Shown in pieces: positions 7,359 through 16,177 of a stretch of 16,385 nucleotides of DNA (position 1 is its first letter; each line of letters opens with the position of its first letter). Origin of the DNA: an uncultured Christensenella sp. GTDB lineage: Bacteria > Bacillota > Clostridia > Christensenellales > UBA3700. The translations under genes and the position numbers were made by a program. Location of the stretch: the NCBI GenBank assembly GCA_910577795.1, contig CAJTNW010000001.1:1-16385 (forward strand), given 5' to 3'. Under the pieces are notes generated by a model. It saw only the letters and a list, made by a program, of their open reading frames with translations. It was not told where the DNA came from and did not search any database.

Positions 7359-8219
7359 TTATGCTATATAGTTGTTAATTCTGCTAACAATATTTTCAAG
7401 TCGCAATTGGTCCGCAGTGCTATTATAATTTGTTGCTGCAACACTCATAAGCCCATCTTTAAACAGACTTAAAAGTTCCTTAGACGCACCACTTTCTATA
7501 AGACCATAAACTATTCGTCTTAACTCATCAATGCTGTCTATTGGCTTGTTTTGAACCTTATTTTGCACCTTTTCTACAATTTTAACACTATCGTCATCTT
7601 TAATATATCTTGACACTACTTCGGCATATATTTGTATATCTACATTTTTGTATTTGTTGCCAATAAAATACATTTGCAAAGCAAGTGCTATAAGAATACT
7701 TGCACCATAAAACAAACTAATTGCTACAAACAAATTGTTACCTTCTAGGAAAAATGTTTCCAACGCAATTGTAGCAATTGCAAGCGCAGCACATATTCCA
7801 AAAACAGAAATATAAGCAATAAAAGCATTAGTACAACTTCTATCTGCAGTTTTTGTTAAACTTCTTTTAAAGTTAACTTGATTTTCTGAAGTTGGATTAA
7901 AAATAAACTTAATACAAGATTTTCGAACAGACTTAGGCATGCTTTTTACGCAAATTTTGTTAAAATGAATAAAGTTGCCTTTTTGTATAATTCCAAATCT
8001 AGCGACAAAGCCTTTAATCCTACGCAAAGTCTTAGCAAGCATAATCTCGCTACAAGTTGTGCCATTTACTATAAGTGTAACAATTGCAGAAATTGTAAAT
8101 AGTGTAAATAATAAAATTGAAACAGTTACTCCATTAATTATATCGCCCCAATAAAATTCTTCGCCTTTAAAAATATTAATAAAGTTTTCTAGTTGAAACA
8201 TAAAAGTATCGTACCACAT
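7359..8219 (-). CDS. Three-TM membrane protein of unknown function, downstream of addA
   Basis: This 286-residue protein belongs to no family I recognise. TM segments are visible at about 30-52, 132-152 and 162-187. The loop between TM1 and TM2 is strongly basic (LAKTLRRIKG, MPKSVRKSCIK), so by the positive-inside rule it and the ~100-residue C-terminal region (after 188) are cytoplasmic and the N-terminus is outside. The C-terminal part looks helical, with charged segments (KIVEKVQNKVQNK, IDELRRIVYGLIE), and carries no catalytic motif I can see. The ATG at 8219 has AGGAGAG 6 nt upstream (8232-8226). It follows addA by about 100 nt on the same strand without an obvious terminator or strong promoter between them, so it is probably the third gene of the addBA transcript. 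A functional link to recombination cannot be claimed from position alone. Confidence 0.8.
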   Translation of the reverse strand: MWYDTFMFQLENFINIFKGEEFYWGDIINGVTVSILLFTLFTISAIVTLIVNGTTCSEIMLAKTLRRIKGFVARFGIIQKGNFIHFNKICVKSMPKSVRKSCIKFIFNPTSENQVNFKRSLTKTADRSCTNAFIAYISVFGICAALAIATIALETFFLEGNNLFVAISLFYGASILIALALQMYFIGNKYKNVDIQIYAEVVSRYIKDDDSVKIVEKVQNKVQNKPIDSIDELRRIVYGLIESGASKELLSLFKDGLMSVAATNYNSTADQLRLENIVSRINNYIA

Positions 8220-8321
8220 ATTTTTCTCTCCTAATTTAGTATTATGTAGTACGATTTTTTAATTTAATACCGATTTTTAGCGGTTATTTTTATGTTTTTT
8301 TCAATATATTTATTATTTGTA

Positions 8322-11300
8322 TTAATTATCTATATCTATATTTATTACTTCACTTCTACCAATAACAAGTAGCATTGCTTTATCAACTTTTCTGCCTATA
8401 CCATTTTGCACGGCTTTGCCATATAGTTGCAATTGTTTTTTATATCTTTCTTTTAGCACTGCAGTAGGCTCGTCCGTCTTTTTATAATCTACTATCCACA
8501 CCTCTTTGCCAACTATTAAAAGGTCAATAGCACCTTGTACTAAAACTTTATCAGATACATCTGTATCTATAATTTCGCATGCCTTTTCATAAAAAGTAAA
8601 CTCTTGCTCTCTATAACATTTGTTATCTCTTGCATATTGCATAACTTCTGTATTCATTATAGCAGTAATTTCATGGGCATTAATTTCTTCCATATCTTCT
8701 TTTGTTATTATGCCCTTTTTTACCATACTATCAAGTTGCAACATAACCGCATCAAAGGTGTTAGCATTAAGGTCTATATTTTCCAAAACAGCATGATAAT
8801 TTGTACCTCTTTTTGCTTTGTCGAAAGTTGTAGAAATTATATCATTTACAACTACCTCTTCCTCTTTTTCCAAGTCAATATTTATGCCACCTTGTTTATT
8901 TATCTCCGTTACGGTATATTTTATACTTGTATTTTGTGCTTTTTTGTCAGAATATTCAAAATTTATGTATTTGTCGATAATTGGGATATTCTCACCCTCA
9001 TATTCTTTAAAAGTATACCTTGCCATATTGCTAGAAACATTAAAATCTTCAGTATGAAAATTAATAGCAGAAGATACTTTTATATCATTTTTAGCAGCAA
9101 CCATAACCCAGTCTAAAAAACTTTCAACATTAAAAGGATTTTTTGCATACAACTCACTTGATTTTGCACACCCAGTTAAAATGATATGATTTTTTGGTCT
9201 AGTTAACGCAACATAAAACAAACGCATTGCCTCTGCTTTATCGTCCATTTGATTTTTTTCCATTAATATATCAAAAGCCAAATTCTTTTTTGCAACCATT
9301 TTTTCTTCATCAAAGTAATTAATTGCTATCCCCGCTTCTTTATTGATAATTAATTTAGGGATATTAAAGCCACTTTTCATTATTAACTTCTTTTCTATAT
9401 TGCAAACAAACACTACAGGAAACTCAAGACCTTTACTCTTATGAATAGTCATGGCTTTTACAGTATTACCATCTGCACCACCTTTGATTTCCATTTTTTC
9501 GTCATTTAAGGTAGTAATATACTCATACAAACTACACTCTGCAGACAAATCTTTTAATGTGTCAAGATAAGTTTTAAGGGCAGCAAGTTTATAGTCTCCG
9601 CCGTCTGTACTCAATATATACTTATCAAAACCATATCCATAAACTATATAATCTGCAATTTCTTTTATAGTCATGTACGAATTTTTTAGTCTTAAATCGT
9701 CAAGCATATTATATAATTTTTGTATATCTTTATTGCTATCTTTTTGCCCTTTTACCGCTTGCCAAAAATACTCCGCTTTTGCATCATTACTTCTAATATT
9801 TAGCAAATCGTCATAGTCCATACCTATCCAATAACTAACAAGCACCGCTGTTAAAGGAATATCTTGCATATCATTTACTATCAGTCTTAAAATATCTTTT
9901 ACAATTTCAACCTCATAAATGCCCTCCTCTTTTAGCAACGGGCTAACATCAATTGGGATTAAATTGTCCTGTATTGCTTTAACAATTTCACGCACTTTAT
10001 CAGTGCCAGTTCTTGACAAAAGCGCAATATCTGAATATTTTACTCTCCTCTTCCTTTTTAACTCTGGGTCATATATCTCGTACTCATTAACTATCTTTTT
10101 TATTTTTTCGGCAATAAACAATCCCTCTTTATAAGATGGTGATTTTTCTGTACCCTTAGGAGTATCTTCCTTTACAGAATACACCTTATCAAAAGTAGTT
10201 ATCTCTTTTTCTTCCTCTTCCTTTTCGGTATCAAAAATATGTATTTCGTAAGATGATTCTACTGGTGGAATTTTGTAATCTGCTCCATAACGCAATTGGT
10301 CAGTTGCTTTATAGTCAATACCACCAAAATCTTTTGTCATGATATTATTAAATATTGCATTTACAAACTCTACTATACCTTTATCACTACGATAATTAAA
10401 ATCAAGCATAACAGTTTCGCCATTCTTTGGATTTGCAATATAATCATTGTATTTATCTAGCAATATCTTAGGCTCAGAAAGCCTAAAACGATAAATACTT
10501 TGTTTACTATCACCTACCATAAACAAGTTATTTCCATCAGATATTTTTGTATAAATTTCTTCTTGCGCATAGTTAGTATCTTGATACTCATCTACACAAA
10601 TATAATCGTATCTTTTTGCAATTTCCTGCTGAATATCGGTACTATTTAGCAATTTTATTAAATTTGAAGTAAAATCTGTAAAATCAAACTTGCCTAATTT
10701 TTGTTTGGCAATAGTGTAATTTTTACGCGTAGCCTTGTATAAATCAATTAGTAATTTTATATCATTAATAGTTTTTTCGTGAAGAGTTTGTACATCTTCT
10801 AGGCTTTTTGAAAATTTGGTTGCAAGCCAACTAATTTGGTCTTTAATATTGTCATTATATTCTTTATATGCCGCCCAGTCTACATCTACTGTTTTCTTAG
10901 GACTAAATTTTCTTATGTATTTATAACTATTGATTAATGCCGAAAACTTTTGGTAATCTTTAATTTGTAATAGACTTTCAAAAAACTTTTCAATTTCATT
11001 ATAAACATTATAATAATCTGGATAATTGCAAAAAATCTCTGTAATTTTATTTAACATTTCAATTACATATTTAATTCTAACTTCAACCATACTAAACAAA
11101 TACTGCATAATACTTGATTTAGTAATATCACTTGTGTATACACCACTAATTACACTATCTAACCAGTCCATTCCACCGGCTTGGGTAGACACATAGTTGT
11201 GGATAATATAAATATTGTTTAGCAACTTATCATCGCCACCAAATTTTAAAGATAACTCAAAAATTTTGCCATCTTTACATTGTTTAAAATCATTAAGTGC

Positions 11301-11726
11301 GATATCAAAATTTTTACAAAATAATATATTTTTTTCAACCTCGCCCAAAATATCTGCTGCTGGGTCTATCCCCAAAATCTGAAAAAATTCACTTGAAGTC
11401 CTATTACAATAAGAGTCATTTGTAATAATATTGCAAAAAGGCAGTCTATCTATTTGCTCTTTAATAAAATCTACTGCTGTACAAGACGGAGAACTTAGTC
11501 TTTCCACTAGTTTTTTATAAATTTTACCTCTTATTTCTGCCGCAATAGAATTATTAAAAGCCAAAATAACTATCCTGTCAATAGGAGTGCCTTCTTCTAT
11601 TATCCTAAGCACTCGCTCAAGCATAACAGTAGTTTTACCACTACCTGCAGATGCAGATACTATCATATTGCCTTTTCTATAATTAATAATTTTTTCTTGT
11701 GAAGGATTAAATTGTATCTTCGCCAT
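8322..11726 (-). CDS. addA: ATP-dependent helicase/nuclease subunit A (AddA)
   Basis: AddA is the motor and nuclease subunit of AddAB, which unwinds and resects double-strand breaks up to Chi for RecA loading. The 1134-residue protein shows a full UvrD-like superfamily 1 helicase set: Q-motif FNPSQ (Gln10), Walker A ASAGSGKT (25-32), DEYQD (379-383), GDSKQSIYRF, NYRS, TIHKSKGLEFPVV and RLFYVALTR (about 835-843). The C-terminal RecB-type nuclease is intact, with GTNYHAVLE, Asp1068 in GAIDLL, Asp1080-Tyr-Lys and Gln1098 (QLQLY). Length is slightly below the usual ~1200. The ATG at 11726 is chosen because GAGGA lies 8 nt upstream. A GTG five codons earlier coincides with that site. The start overlaps the end of addB by 20 nt, so the two are probably translationally coupled, which suits equimolar subunits. 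Confidence 0.95.
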   Translation of the reverse strand: MAKIQFNPSQEKIINYRKGNMIVSASAGSGKTTVMLERVLRIIEEGTPIDRIVILAFNNSIAAEIRGKIYKKLVERLSSPSCTAVDFIKEQIDRLPFCNIITNDSYCNRTSSEFFQILGIDPAADILGEVEKNILFCKNFDIALNDFKQCKDGKIFELSLKFGGDDKLLNNIYIIHNYVSTQAGGMDWLDSVISGVYTSDITKSSIMQYLFSMVEVRIKYVIEMLNKITEIFCNYPDYYNVYNEIEKFFESLLQIKDYQKFSALINSYKYIRKFSPKKTVDVDWAAYKEYNDNIKDQISWLATKFSKSLEDVQTLHEKTINDIKLLIDLYKATRKNYTIAKQKLGKFDFTDFTSNLIKLLNSTDIQQEIAKRYDYICVDEYQDTNYAQEEIYTKISDGNNLFMVGDSKQSIYRFRLSEPKILLDKYNDYIANPKNGETVMLDFNYRSDKGIVEFVNAIFNNIMTKDFGGIDYKATDQLRYGADYKIPPVESSYEIHIFDTEKEEEEKEITTFDKVYSVKEDTPKGTEKSPSYKEGLFIAEKIKKIVNEYEIYDPELKRKRRVKYSDIALLSRTGTDKVREIVKAIQDNLIPIDVSPLLKEEGIYEVEIVKDILRLIVNDMQDIPLTAVLVSYWIGMDYDDLLNIRSNDAKAEYFWQAVKGQKDSNKDIQKLYNMLDDLRLKNSYMTIKEIADYIVYGYGFDKYILSTDGGDYKLAALKTYLDTLKDLSAECSLYEYITTLNDEKMEIKGGADGNTVKAMTIHKSKGLEFPVVFVCNIEKKLIMKSGFNIPKLIINKEAGIAINYFDEEKMVAKKNLAFDILMEKNQMDDKAEAMRLFYVALTRPKNHIILTGCAKSSELYAKNPFNVESFLDWVMVAAKNDIKVSSAINFHTEDFNVSSNMARYTFKEYEGENIPIIDKYINFEYSDKKAQNTSIKYTVTEINKQGGINIDLEKEEEVVVNDIISTTFDKAKRGTNYHAVLENIDLNANTFDAVMLQLDSMVKKGIITKEDMEEINAHEITAIMNTEVMQYARDNKCYREQEFTFYEKACEIIDTDVSDKVLVQGAIDLLIVGKEVWIVDYKKTDEPTAVLKERYKKQLQLYGKAVQNGIGRKVDKAMLLVIGRSEVINIDIDN

Positions 11727-14700
11727 CTTTTGTATCCTCACTTTTTAATGCAAAATTAGTTGCGGAATTTTTTGTTCGCTTTATCATTGGATTATTTTTA
11801 TTCAAACAAATACGTCCTAAATCACAATTATCACAACTTGTAGGTTTTGCTTCAATATATCCGCTTTCTATTTCTTCTATAGCCTTTGCAACCACTTTAT
11901 CTGCATACATACGCAAAATATTCAAATCTTCTTTGCTTAGCAAGCCTTTTTCGGATAACTCACCATTTTTATTTATGCCAACTGGGATAGAAGATATATT
12001 TTTATCCAAAAAACCCGTATCAAAGTCACTAATTACATTTGGCAGATTTCTTACAAAGCCAGAATAACTATAATCACTCCTACTATCCTCTTTGCAATAT
12101 GTATATGGCAATGGCATATAAAATAACGCAAAAGGTTTATCATTGCTTTTTGTCATATAGGCATTTAAGTATATCAAAAGTTGTACTCTCTCACCGTAGT
12201 ACACTTCTTTCAAACCATAAGTAATAGAGTTTTTAGACTTATAATCTATTATTGCAATATAATCGCCGTCTTTATCTATTCTATCAATTTTGCCCCTTAT
12301 ATAATATATATTATTGTTTGATTTCAACTCATAAGGCGGTAAATCTGAAAAATCAAAACCAAATGTAAGTTCTGTATTTGCCACATCAAAATTACTACGT
12401 TTTTTTACTTTAACAAGTTTGTTTAATACATAACGTGCTTTTTTGCACAAAGAGTTTTCAAGTACATTTTGGTTATTTGCTTTTGCCACATATTCAAAGT
12501 CTTTTTCTTTTAATGTCTCTTCGCACAACAAATTAGTGATTTTATTTATTTTTTCTTCCTGCATATCAAAATTTTTATAGCGCCTAAAAAACTTTTCTAA
12601 AATTCTGTGCAAAAAGTTACCAACAAACAAACTATCCAAACCGCTTGTTTGCACTGGCTTTAACTTTAAAGTCTTTTCACAATAAAACTTAAAAGGACAA
12701 TCAAAATATCTTTCTATTGCAGAAATACTAGCAAAAGTTTTTCCGTCCATTTCGCTCCAAGCCAATTTGTTAGGTCTAACAAACTGAAAATCTTTTTGCT
12801 TTATTATATTTTGATATTTATATTCTCCCTTTAGTTTGGTATATAAGTAATCAAATATACTAACACTGCCAACTGAAATATTCCTCATTCTTTCGCTGTA
12901 ATAATTAAATAATTCACTTTTTGCATTTGCTTTAGTACCGATTTTCACAGCATAATCACTATCTCTCATACCAATTTTATTATTATCTGCAATAAAAGGT
13001 AGTGGCTTTATGTCAAGCAATTTGCAAATATCTTTTACAAACAAAGATGGTTCTCCTTCCTCACCACAATAAGATATAATAACCTTTTTGCCCTTTGCTA
13101 TTAACTGCACTGCCTCAAATTTATCTGCATAATTTATATCATATAAGTTAGGTACAAAGTTTATTTTTTGTCTGCTTAAATTTTCTAATTCACTATAAGT
13201 AAATAAACTTATTGTGTTATTTTCTTTTATCAAAACTCCGTCGTTTGCACCCATAATAAACAAAATATCTGTATCAAATATCTGCTTTTTATCATTAGTT
13301 ATAAATACATTATCAATATATTGCCTGCCACAACTTATTTGGGTGTTTTGCACAATATTAATTATTTGCTCAAGCATATTTATACTATCACAATAGTCCG
13401 CCATTTCCTGCGTGGAAGATACTATCTCAAGCAATTTGTTATATGCAAGTTCACACTCTTGCTTTAAATTTATACCATCACTCATTATGATTTTGTTAAG
13501 ATAAAAATCATAAATTTTATCCTCAAAAATCTTATTGTAAAATTGCAAAATTTTATTAGCGACACTAATATTGCTTGTTTCATTTAATATATTTAATATT
13601 TCTACTACTTTACTTCTTACACTTTCTGCAGCATCATAAAACATGTCAGTTTGACCGCTTACAAACTTGTCTAAAAACATACTGCCATCAATATTATATT
13701 TGCTTACATATAAATCAAACTTGCAAATATCGTCTATTGCAATATCTAGTAAAATATTTTTAGTAAATGCCAAAACTTTTTCTTTTTCAAAATTGCTATT
13801 TACTGCACCAACTCCATCAATAAGCAATTTTGCAACTGCAAAAGAGGACAAATCTGTTTTTGTCTGCATAAAATAAGGGATTTCAAAAATTTCAAACTGC
13901 CTTTTTATATCTTGTTTGTACCCATTAATATCAGGACATAAAATAGCAATATCTTTATATCTTTTTCCACCCTCTACTATTAATTTTCGTATTTCTCTGC
14001 ACAAACCTTTAACTTCAAGGCATATATTTTCTGCAAATCTAACACTTATACTATCTCTTTCATTTTTTGTACAAATAGTTTTGTATCCAAAAATATTATC
14101 TAATAAAATATCTTTTTCTAATTCGTAATTCTTTGCAATGTTTACTTTTTCTATAGTATTATTTTTACAAAAATCCTCCAAAAATCGTGGGTAAATGCGT
14201 TTATTTTCACTTTTTTCATTAGATACAACACCAATAGTTAAATCATTTTTTAACATTGCCATACTGTTTAATATATCGAGTTGGTGTTTAGTCATACTAC
14301 CAAACTCCAACACATAAAACTTATAATTTAATGACAAATTATCTTGTTTTAAAAATTGTATTAATACATCAAACTTAATATGCTTGTCCGCATACTTACT
14401 TTTTATTGTGTCATAATATGATTTATATAACATAGCAATATCTTGTATTTTTTCGCCCGAAATACTGCCTATACTAAGCCCTGCTAAATGTAATTCCTCA
14501 GAGTTTATGCAACTATCAGCAAGGATATTAACCATCTCAAAAAGTTCCCTTTCTGCACCTATATTACCTACTATCTTTGCATAGGACTTTAAGTTGTCTT
14601 TATTTTTTGCAATTATGTTTTTGAAAATAATAAAACTTTGTTCTTTAGATAATATCTTATTATTCTTATTTAAAAATTCTTCGCATAAACCATTAAAGCC

Positions 14701-14889
14701 AATAACTTTTAAGTTAAAAATAGTCTTTGTCCCTGACAACCTAACAAGTTCTGTTTTTACTAACCTAACCAAGTTATCGGGTACTATTACATAATTTACA
14801 ATGTCAAGAGATAAGTTATTTAAAATTTCTTTAACTATTTGCTCTCTTACGCAATTATATGTTTTTCCGCTAATTACTTTAATAGCCAT
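11707..14889 (-). CDS. addB: ATP-dependent helicase/deoxyribonuclease subunit B (AddB)
   Basis: AddB is the second subunit of AddAB: a helicase-like scaffold involved in Chi recognition, plus a second nuclease that cuts the 5' strand. The 1060-residue protein is shorter than the usual ~1160. The C-terminal nuclease has Asp869 in GKIDRID, Asp882-Tyr-Lys-Ser, and the Gln of RVQLLIYL. Four cysteines typical of the AddB iron-sulfur cluster are present: Cys731 (DCPFKFY) and Cys1019, Cys1022 and Cys1028 (C-x2-C-x5-C), so the 4Fe-4S nuclease looks functional. The N-terminus is odd. Where AddB normally has a Walker A loop (G-x-x-G-x-G-K-T), this one reads VISGKTYN, with the glycine-rich part missing. 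The ATG at 14889 has AGGAGT just upstream (14899-14894). It is first in the addB-addA operon behind a good promoter. Confidence 0.93.
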   Translation of the reverse strand: MAIKVISGKTYNCVREQIVKEILNNLSLDIVNYVIVPDNLVRLVKTELVRLSGTKTIFNLKVIGFNGLCEEFLNKNNKILSKEQSFIIFKNIIAKNKDNLKSYAKIVGNIGAERELFEMVNILADSCINSEELHLAGLSIGSISGEKIQDIAMLYKSYYDTIKSKYADKHIKFDVLIQFLKQDNLSLNYKFYVLEFGSMTKHQLDILNSMAMLKNDLTIGVVSNEKSENKRIYPRFLEDFCKNNTIEKVNIAKNYELEKDILLDNIFGYKTICTKNERDSISVRFAENICLEVKGLCREIRKLIVEGGKRYKDIAILCPDINGYKQDIKRQFEIFEIPYFMQTKTDLSSFAVAKLLIDGVGAVNSNFEKEKVLAFTKNILLDIAIDDICKFDLYVSKYNIDGSMFLDKFVSGQTDMFYDAAESVRSKVVEILNILNETSNISVANKILQFYNKIFEDKIYDFYLNKIIMSDGINLKQECELAYNKLLEIVSSTQEMADYCDSINMLEQIINIVQNTQISCGRQYIDNVFITNDKKQIFDTDILFIMGANDGVLIKENNTISLFTYSELENLSRQKINFVPNLYDINYADKFEAVQLIAKGKKVIISYCGEEGEPSLFVKDICKLLDIKPLPFIADNNKIGMRDSDYAVKIGTKANAKSELFNYYSERMRNISVGSVSIFDYLYTKLKGEYKYQNIIKQKDFQFVRPNKLAWSEMDGKTFASISAIERYFDCPFKFYCEKTLKLKPVQTSGLDSLFVGNFLHRILEKFFRRYKNFDMQEEKINKITNLLCEETLKEKDFEYVAKANNQNVLENSLCKKARYVLNKLVKVKKRSNFDVANTELTFGFDFSDLPPYELKSNNNIYYIRGKIDRIDKDGDYIAIIDYKSKNSITYGLKEVYYGERVQLLIYLNAYMTKSNDKPFALFYMPLPYTYCKEDSRSDYSYSGFVRNLPNVISDFDTGFLDKNISSIPVGINKNGELSEKGLLSKEDLNILRMYADKVVAKAIEEIESGYIEAKPTSCDNCDLGRICLNKNNPMIKRTKNSATNFALKSEDTKDGEDTI

Positions 14890-14942
14890 GATTACTCCTA
14901 CTTTACTTAAAATAAAATTGCAAATATTTTATGCGACAATTT

Positions 14943-14971
14943 ATTATACCACGAATTATTTTGCCTTTCAA
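14943..14971 (-). promoter_or_regulatory. Promoter of the addB-addA operon
   Basis: On the minus strand TTGAAA (14971-14966) and TATAAT (14948-14943) are separated by exactly 17 bp, a near-perfect sigma-A promoter. Transcription would start near 14936, leaving a leader of about 47 nt before the addB start at 14889. No SOS (LexA-type GAAC-n4-GTTC) box is visible nearby. Confidence 0.85.
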
Positions 14972-15045
14972 GATTATTTTAAACTTTTTTATAATATAAC
15001 CTTAAAGTTATTGTAATTTTTACAAAAATATGTTAAACTTTCAAT

Positions 15046-15082
15046 ATAATTGTTTCAACACTTGCAAGGTGGTAACAATTAT
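15046..15082. promoter_or_regulatory. Nested inverted repeat over the lipoprotein promoter (possible operator)
   Basis: ATAATTGTT (15046-15054) is repeated inverted and perfectly as AACAATTAT (15074-15082). Almost exactly at the centre lies the 8-bp palindrome CTTGCAAG (15061-15068). The structure spans the -35 box and most of the spacer of the promoter at 15062-15090, where a repressor would block RNA polymerase. No regulator is identified, and AT-rich DNA yields such repeats by chance fairly easily. Confidence 0.35.
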
Positions 15083-15090
15083 GATATAAT
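15062..15090 (+). promoter_or_regulatory. Promoter of the small lipoprotein gene
   Basis: TTGCAA (15062-15067) and a perfect TATAAT (15085-15090) are spaced by 17 bp. The start point would be near 15097, about 50 nt before the ATG at 15150. It is divergent from the addB promoter about 90 bp away, so the two could share control. Confidence 0.75.
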
Positions 15091-15149
15091 ATTATAAAGT
15101 TTGTTTACTTTTTAATTTTAAGTTTAAGTTTATTAACTATGAGGTATAC

Positions 15150-16019
15150 ATGAAAAAGAAAATATTATTGCTTGTCCTAGTAATTGCAGTATTAACTGTT
15201 GTACTTGCAGGATGTATAAGCAAGCCACCACACAAAACTTTATCTGACCCTTGGGATAATTACGAAAAAATAACATACGAAGTTTCAAGAGAACTTAATG
15301 ATAAAACTATTATAAAAGGCACTAGCACAATGATTACAGAAAGAATTACTAACAGCAATGTTAAAGTTGGTGACCGCAATATTAATAATTTTTCTGGCAC
15401 TTATGTTAGCATTAATACAATTTTGGATGATGGAAGTGAAATGGTTGCTCAAGTGGCATTTAAATCCTCATTTGAACCTGTAGCAAGTTTTAAACAAATT
15501 AATGTAAAAGGCTATGAAAGCAATAGTCCAGCAAAAGATACAACACAAACAACCAACATTTTCTATGAAGATGAAAAATGTTATTATGATACTGATTTTG
15601 ATGGAGTAAAAAAATCTGACTCAATTAAAGTTGGCAAATGGATTAAAAAACCTTATTATGATAACCTTATGCTTTATCACATAGCAAGAAGTAGTTATAT
15701 TGGCGAAAGTTTTTCTTCCATTACAACTAACGTTTTAAGCACTGGTGATTATAGCATGAAAACACTTACCGTTTCAAGAACTGTTGCCAATAATGTATCT
15801 CATATTTTTAATGAAGAAGATGCTGGTATTAAAACAGATTTGCTATCAATATCATTAAATCAAACTTTCCCAGGCAGCGGAACTCCTATGACAGTTACCC
15901 TATCTCGTGAAACTAAAGAAGATTATAATGGTATTAACTTTAATACAAATAGAATTCCTTTGGTAATAAGTGAAGGTAAAATGGTATATAAAATAACTAA
16001 TTATACTAATGTTAAATAA
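15150..16019 (+). CDS. Lipoprotein of unknown function
   Basis: This 289-residue protein has a textbook lipoprotein signal: MKKK, a hydrophobic core, and the lipobox L-A-G-Cys22. It should be tethered to the outer face of the cytoplasmic membrane. The mature part alternates short hydrophobic strands with polar turns, with few long hydrophobic stretches, and looks like a mostly beta-sheet extracellular domain. I see no catalytic motif and do not recognise the family. The start has GAGG (15141-15144) 5 nt upstream. It is monocistronic: its own promoter, a divergent addB, and a terminator right after the stop. A substrate-binding or envelope-associated role is possible but not shown by sequence. 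Confidence 0.85.
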   Translation: MKKKILLLVLVIAVLTVVLAGCISKPPHKTLSDPWDNYEKITYEVSRELNDKTIIKGTSTMITERITNSNVKVGDRNINNFSGTYVSINTILDDGSEMVAQVAFKSSFEPVASFKQINVKGYESNSPAKDTTQTTNIFYEDEKCYYDTDFDGVKKSDSIKVGKWIKKPYYDNLMLYHIARSSYIGESFSSITTNVLSTGDYSMKTLTVSRTVANNVSHIFNEEDAGIKTDLLSISLNQTFPGSGTPMTVTLSRETKEDYNGINFNTNRIPLVISEGKMVYKITNYTNVK

Positions 16020-16024
16020 TAACT

Positions 16025-16050
16025 AAACCGACCAAATATGGTCGGTTTTT
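16025..16050 (+). terminator. Intrinsic terminator of the small lipoprotein gene
   Basis: CCGACCA (16028-16034) pairs with TGGTCGG (16039-16045) around the loop AATA. The stem extends through flanking A-T pairs and a run of five T's (16046-16050) follows. It lies directly after the stop codon at 16019. Confidence 0.92.
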
Positions 16051-16130
16051 ATTTATATTAATATTTATAAACTAAAAATAAAAAGTCTTATTTTAACTAT
16101 AAGTATTTAGTATTTTTAATTAAAATAAAC

Positions 16131-16156
16131 AAAGCATAGCAAACTGCTATGCTTTT
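16131..16156 (-). terminator. Terminator between convergent genes, mainly for the right-hand minus-strand gene
   Basis: GCATAGCA (16134-16141) pairs with TGCTATGC (16145-16152) around a 3-nt loop. A's lie on the left (AAA) and TTTT on the right (16153-16156). It can work in both directions. On the minus strand it sits about 20 nt past the stop of the partial gene at 16178, with a U-rich but short tail. On the plus strand it backs up the terminator at 16025. Confidence 0.75.
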
Positions 16157-16177
16157 ATTTTATATCAAATTTTTAAA

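Noticed and set aside
8604..9116. Plus-strand open frame of 170 codons antisense to addA
   Set aside because: It lies wholly opposite the conserved addA reading frame, has no ribosome site, and its Phe/Tyr/Ile/Cys-rich translation is typical of the antisense of AT-rich coding DNA. Similar shadows opposite addA and addB (e.g. 13575-13876, 13916-14128) were dropped for the same reason.
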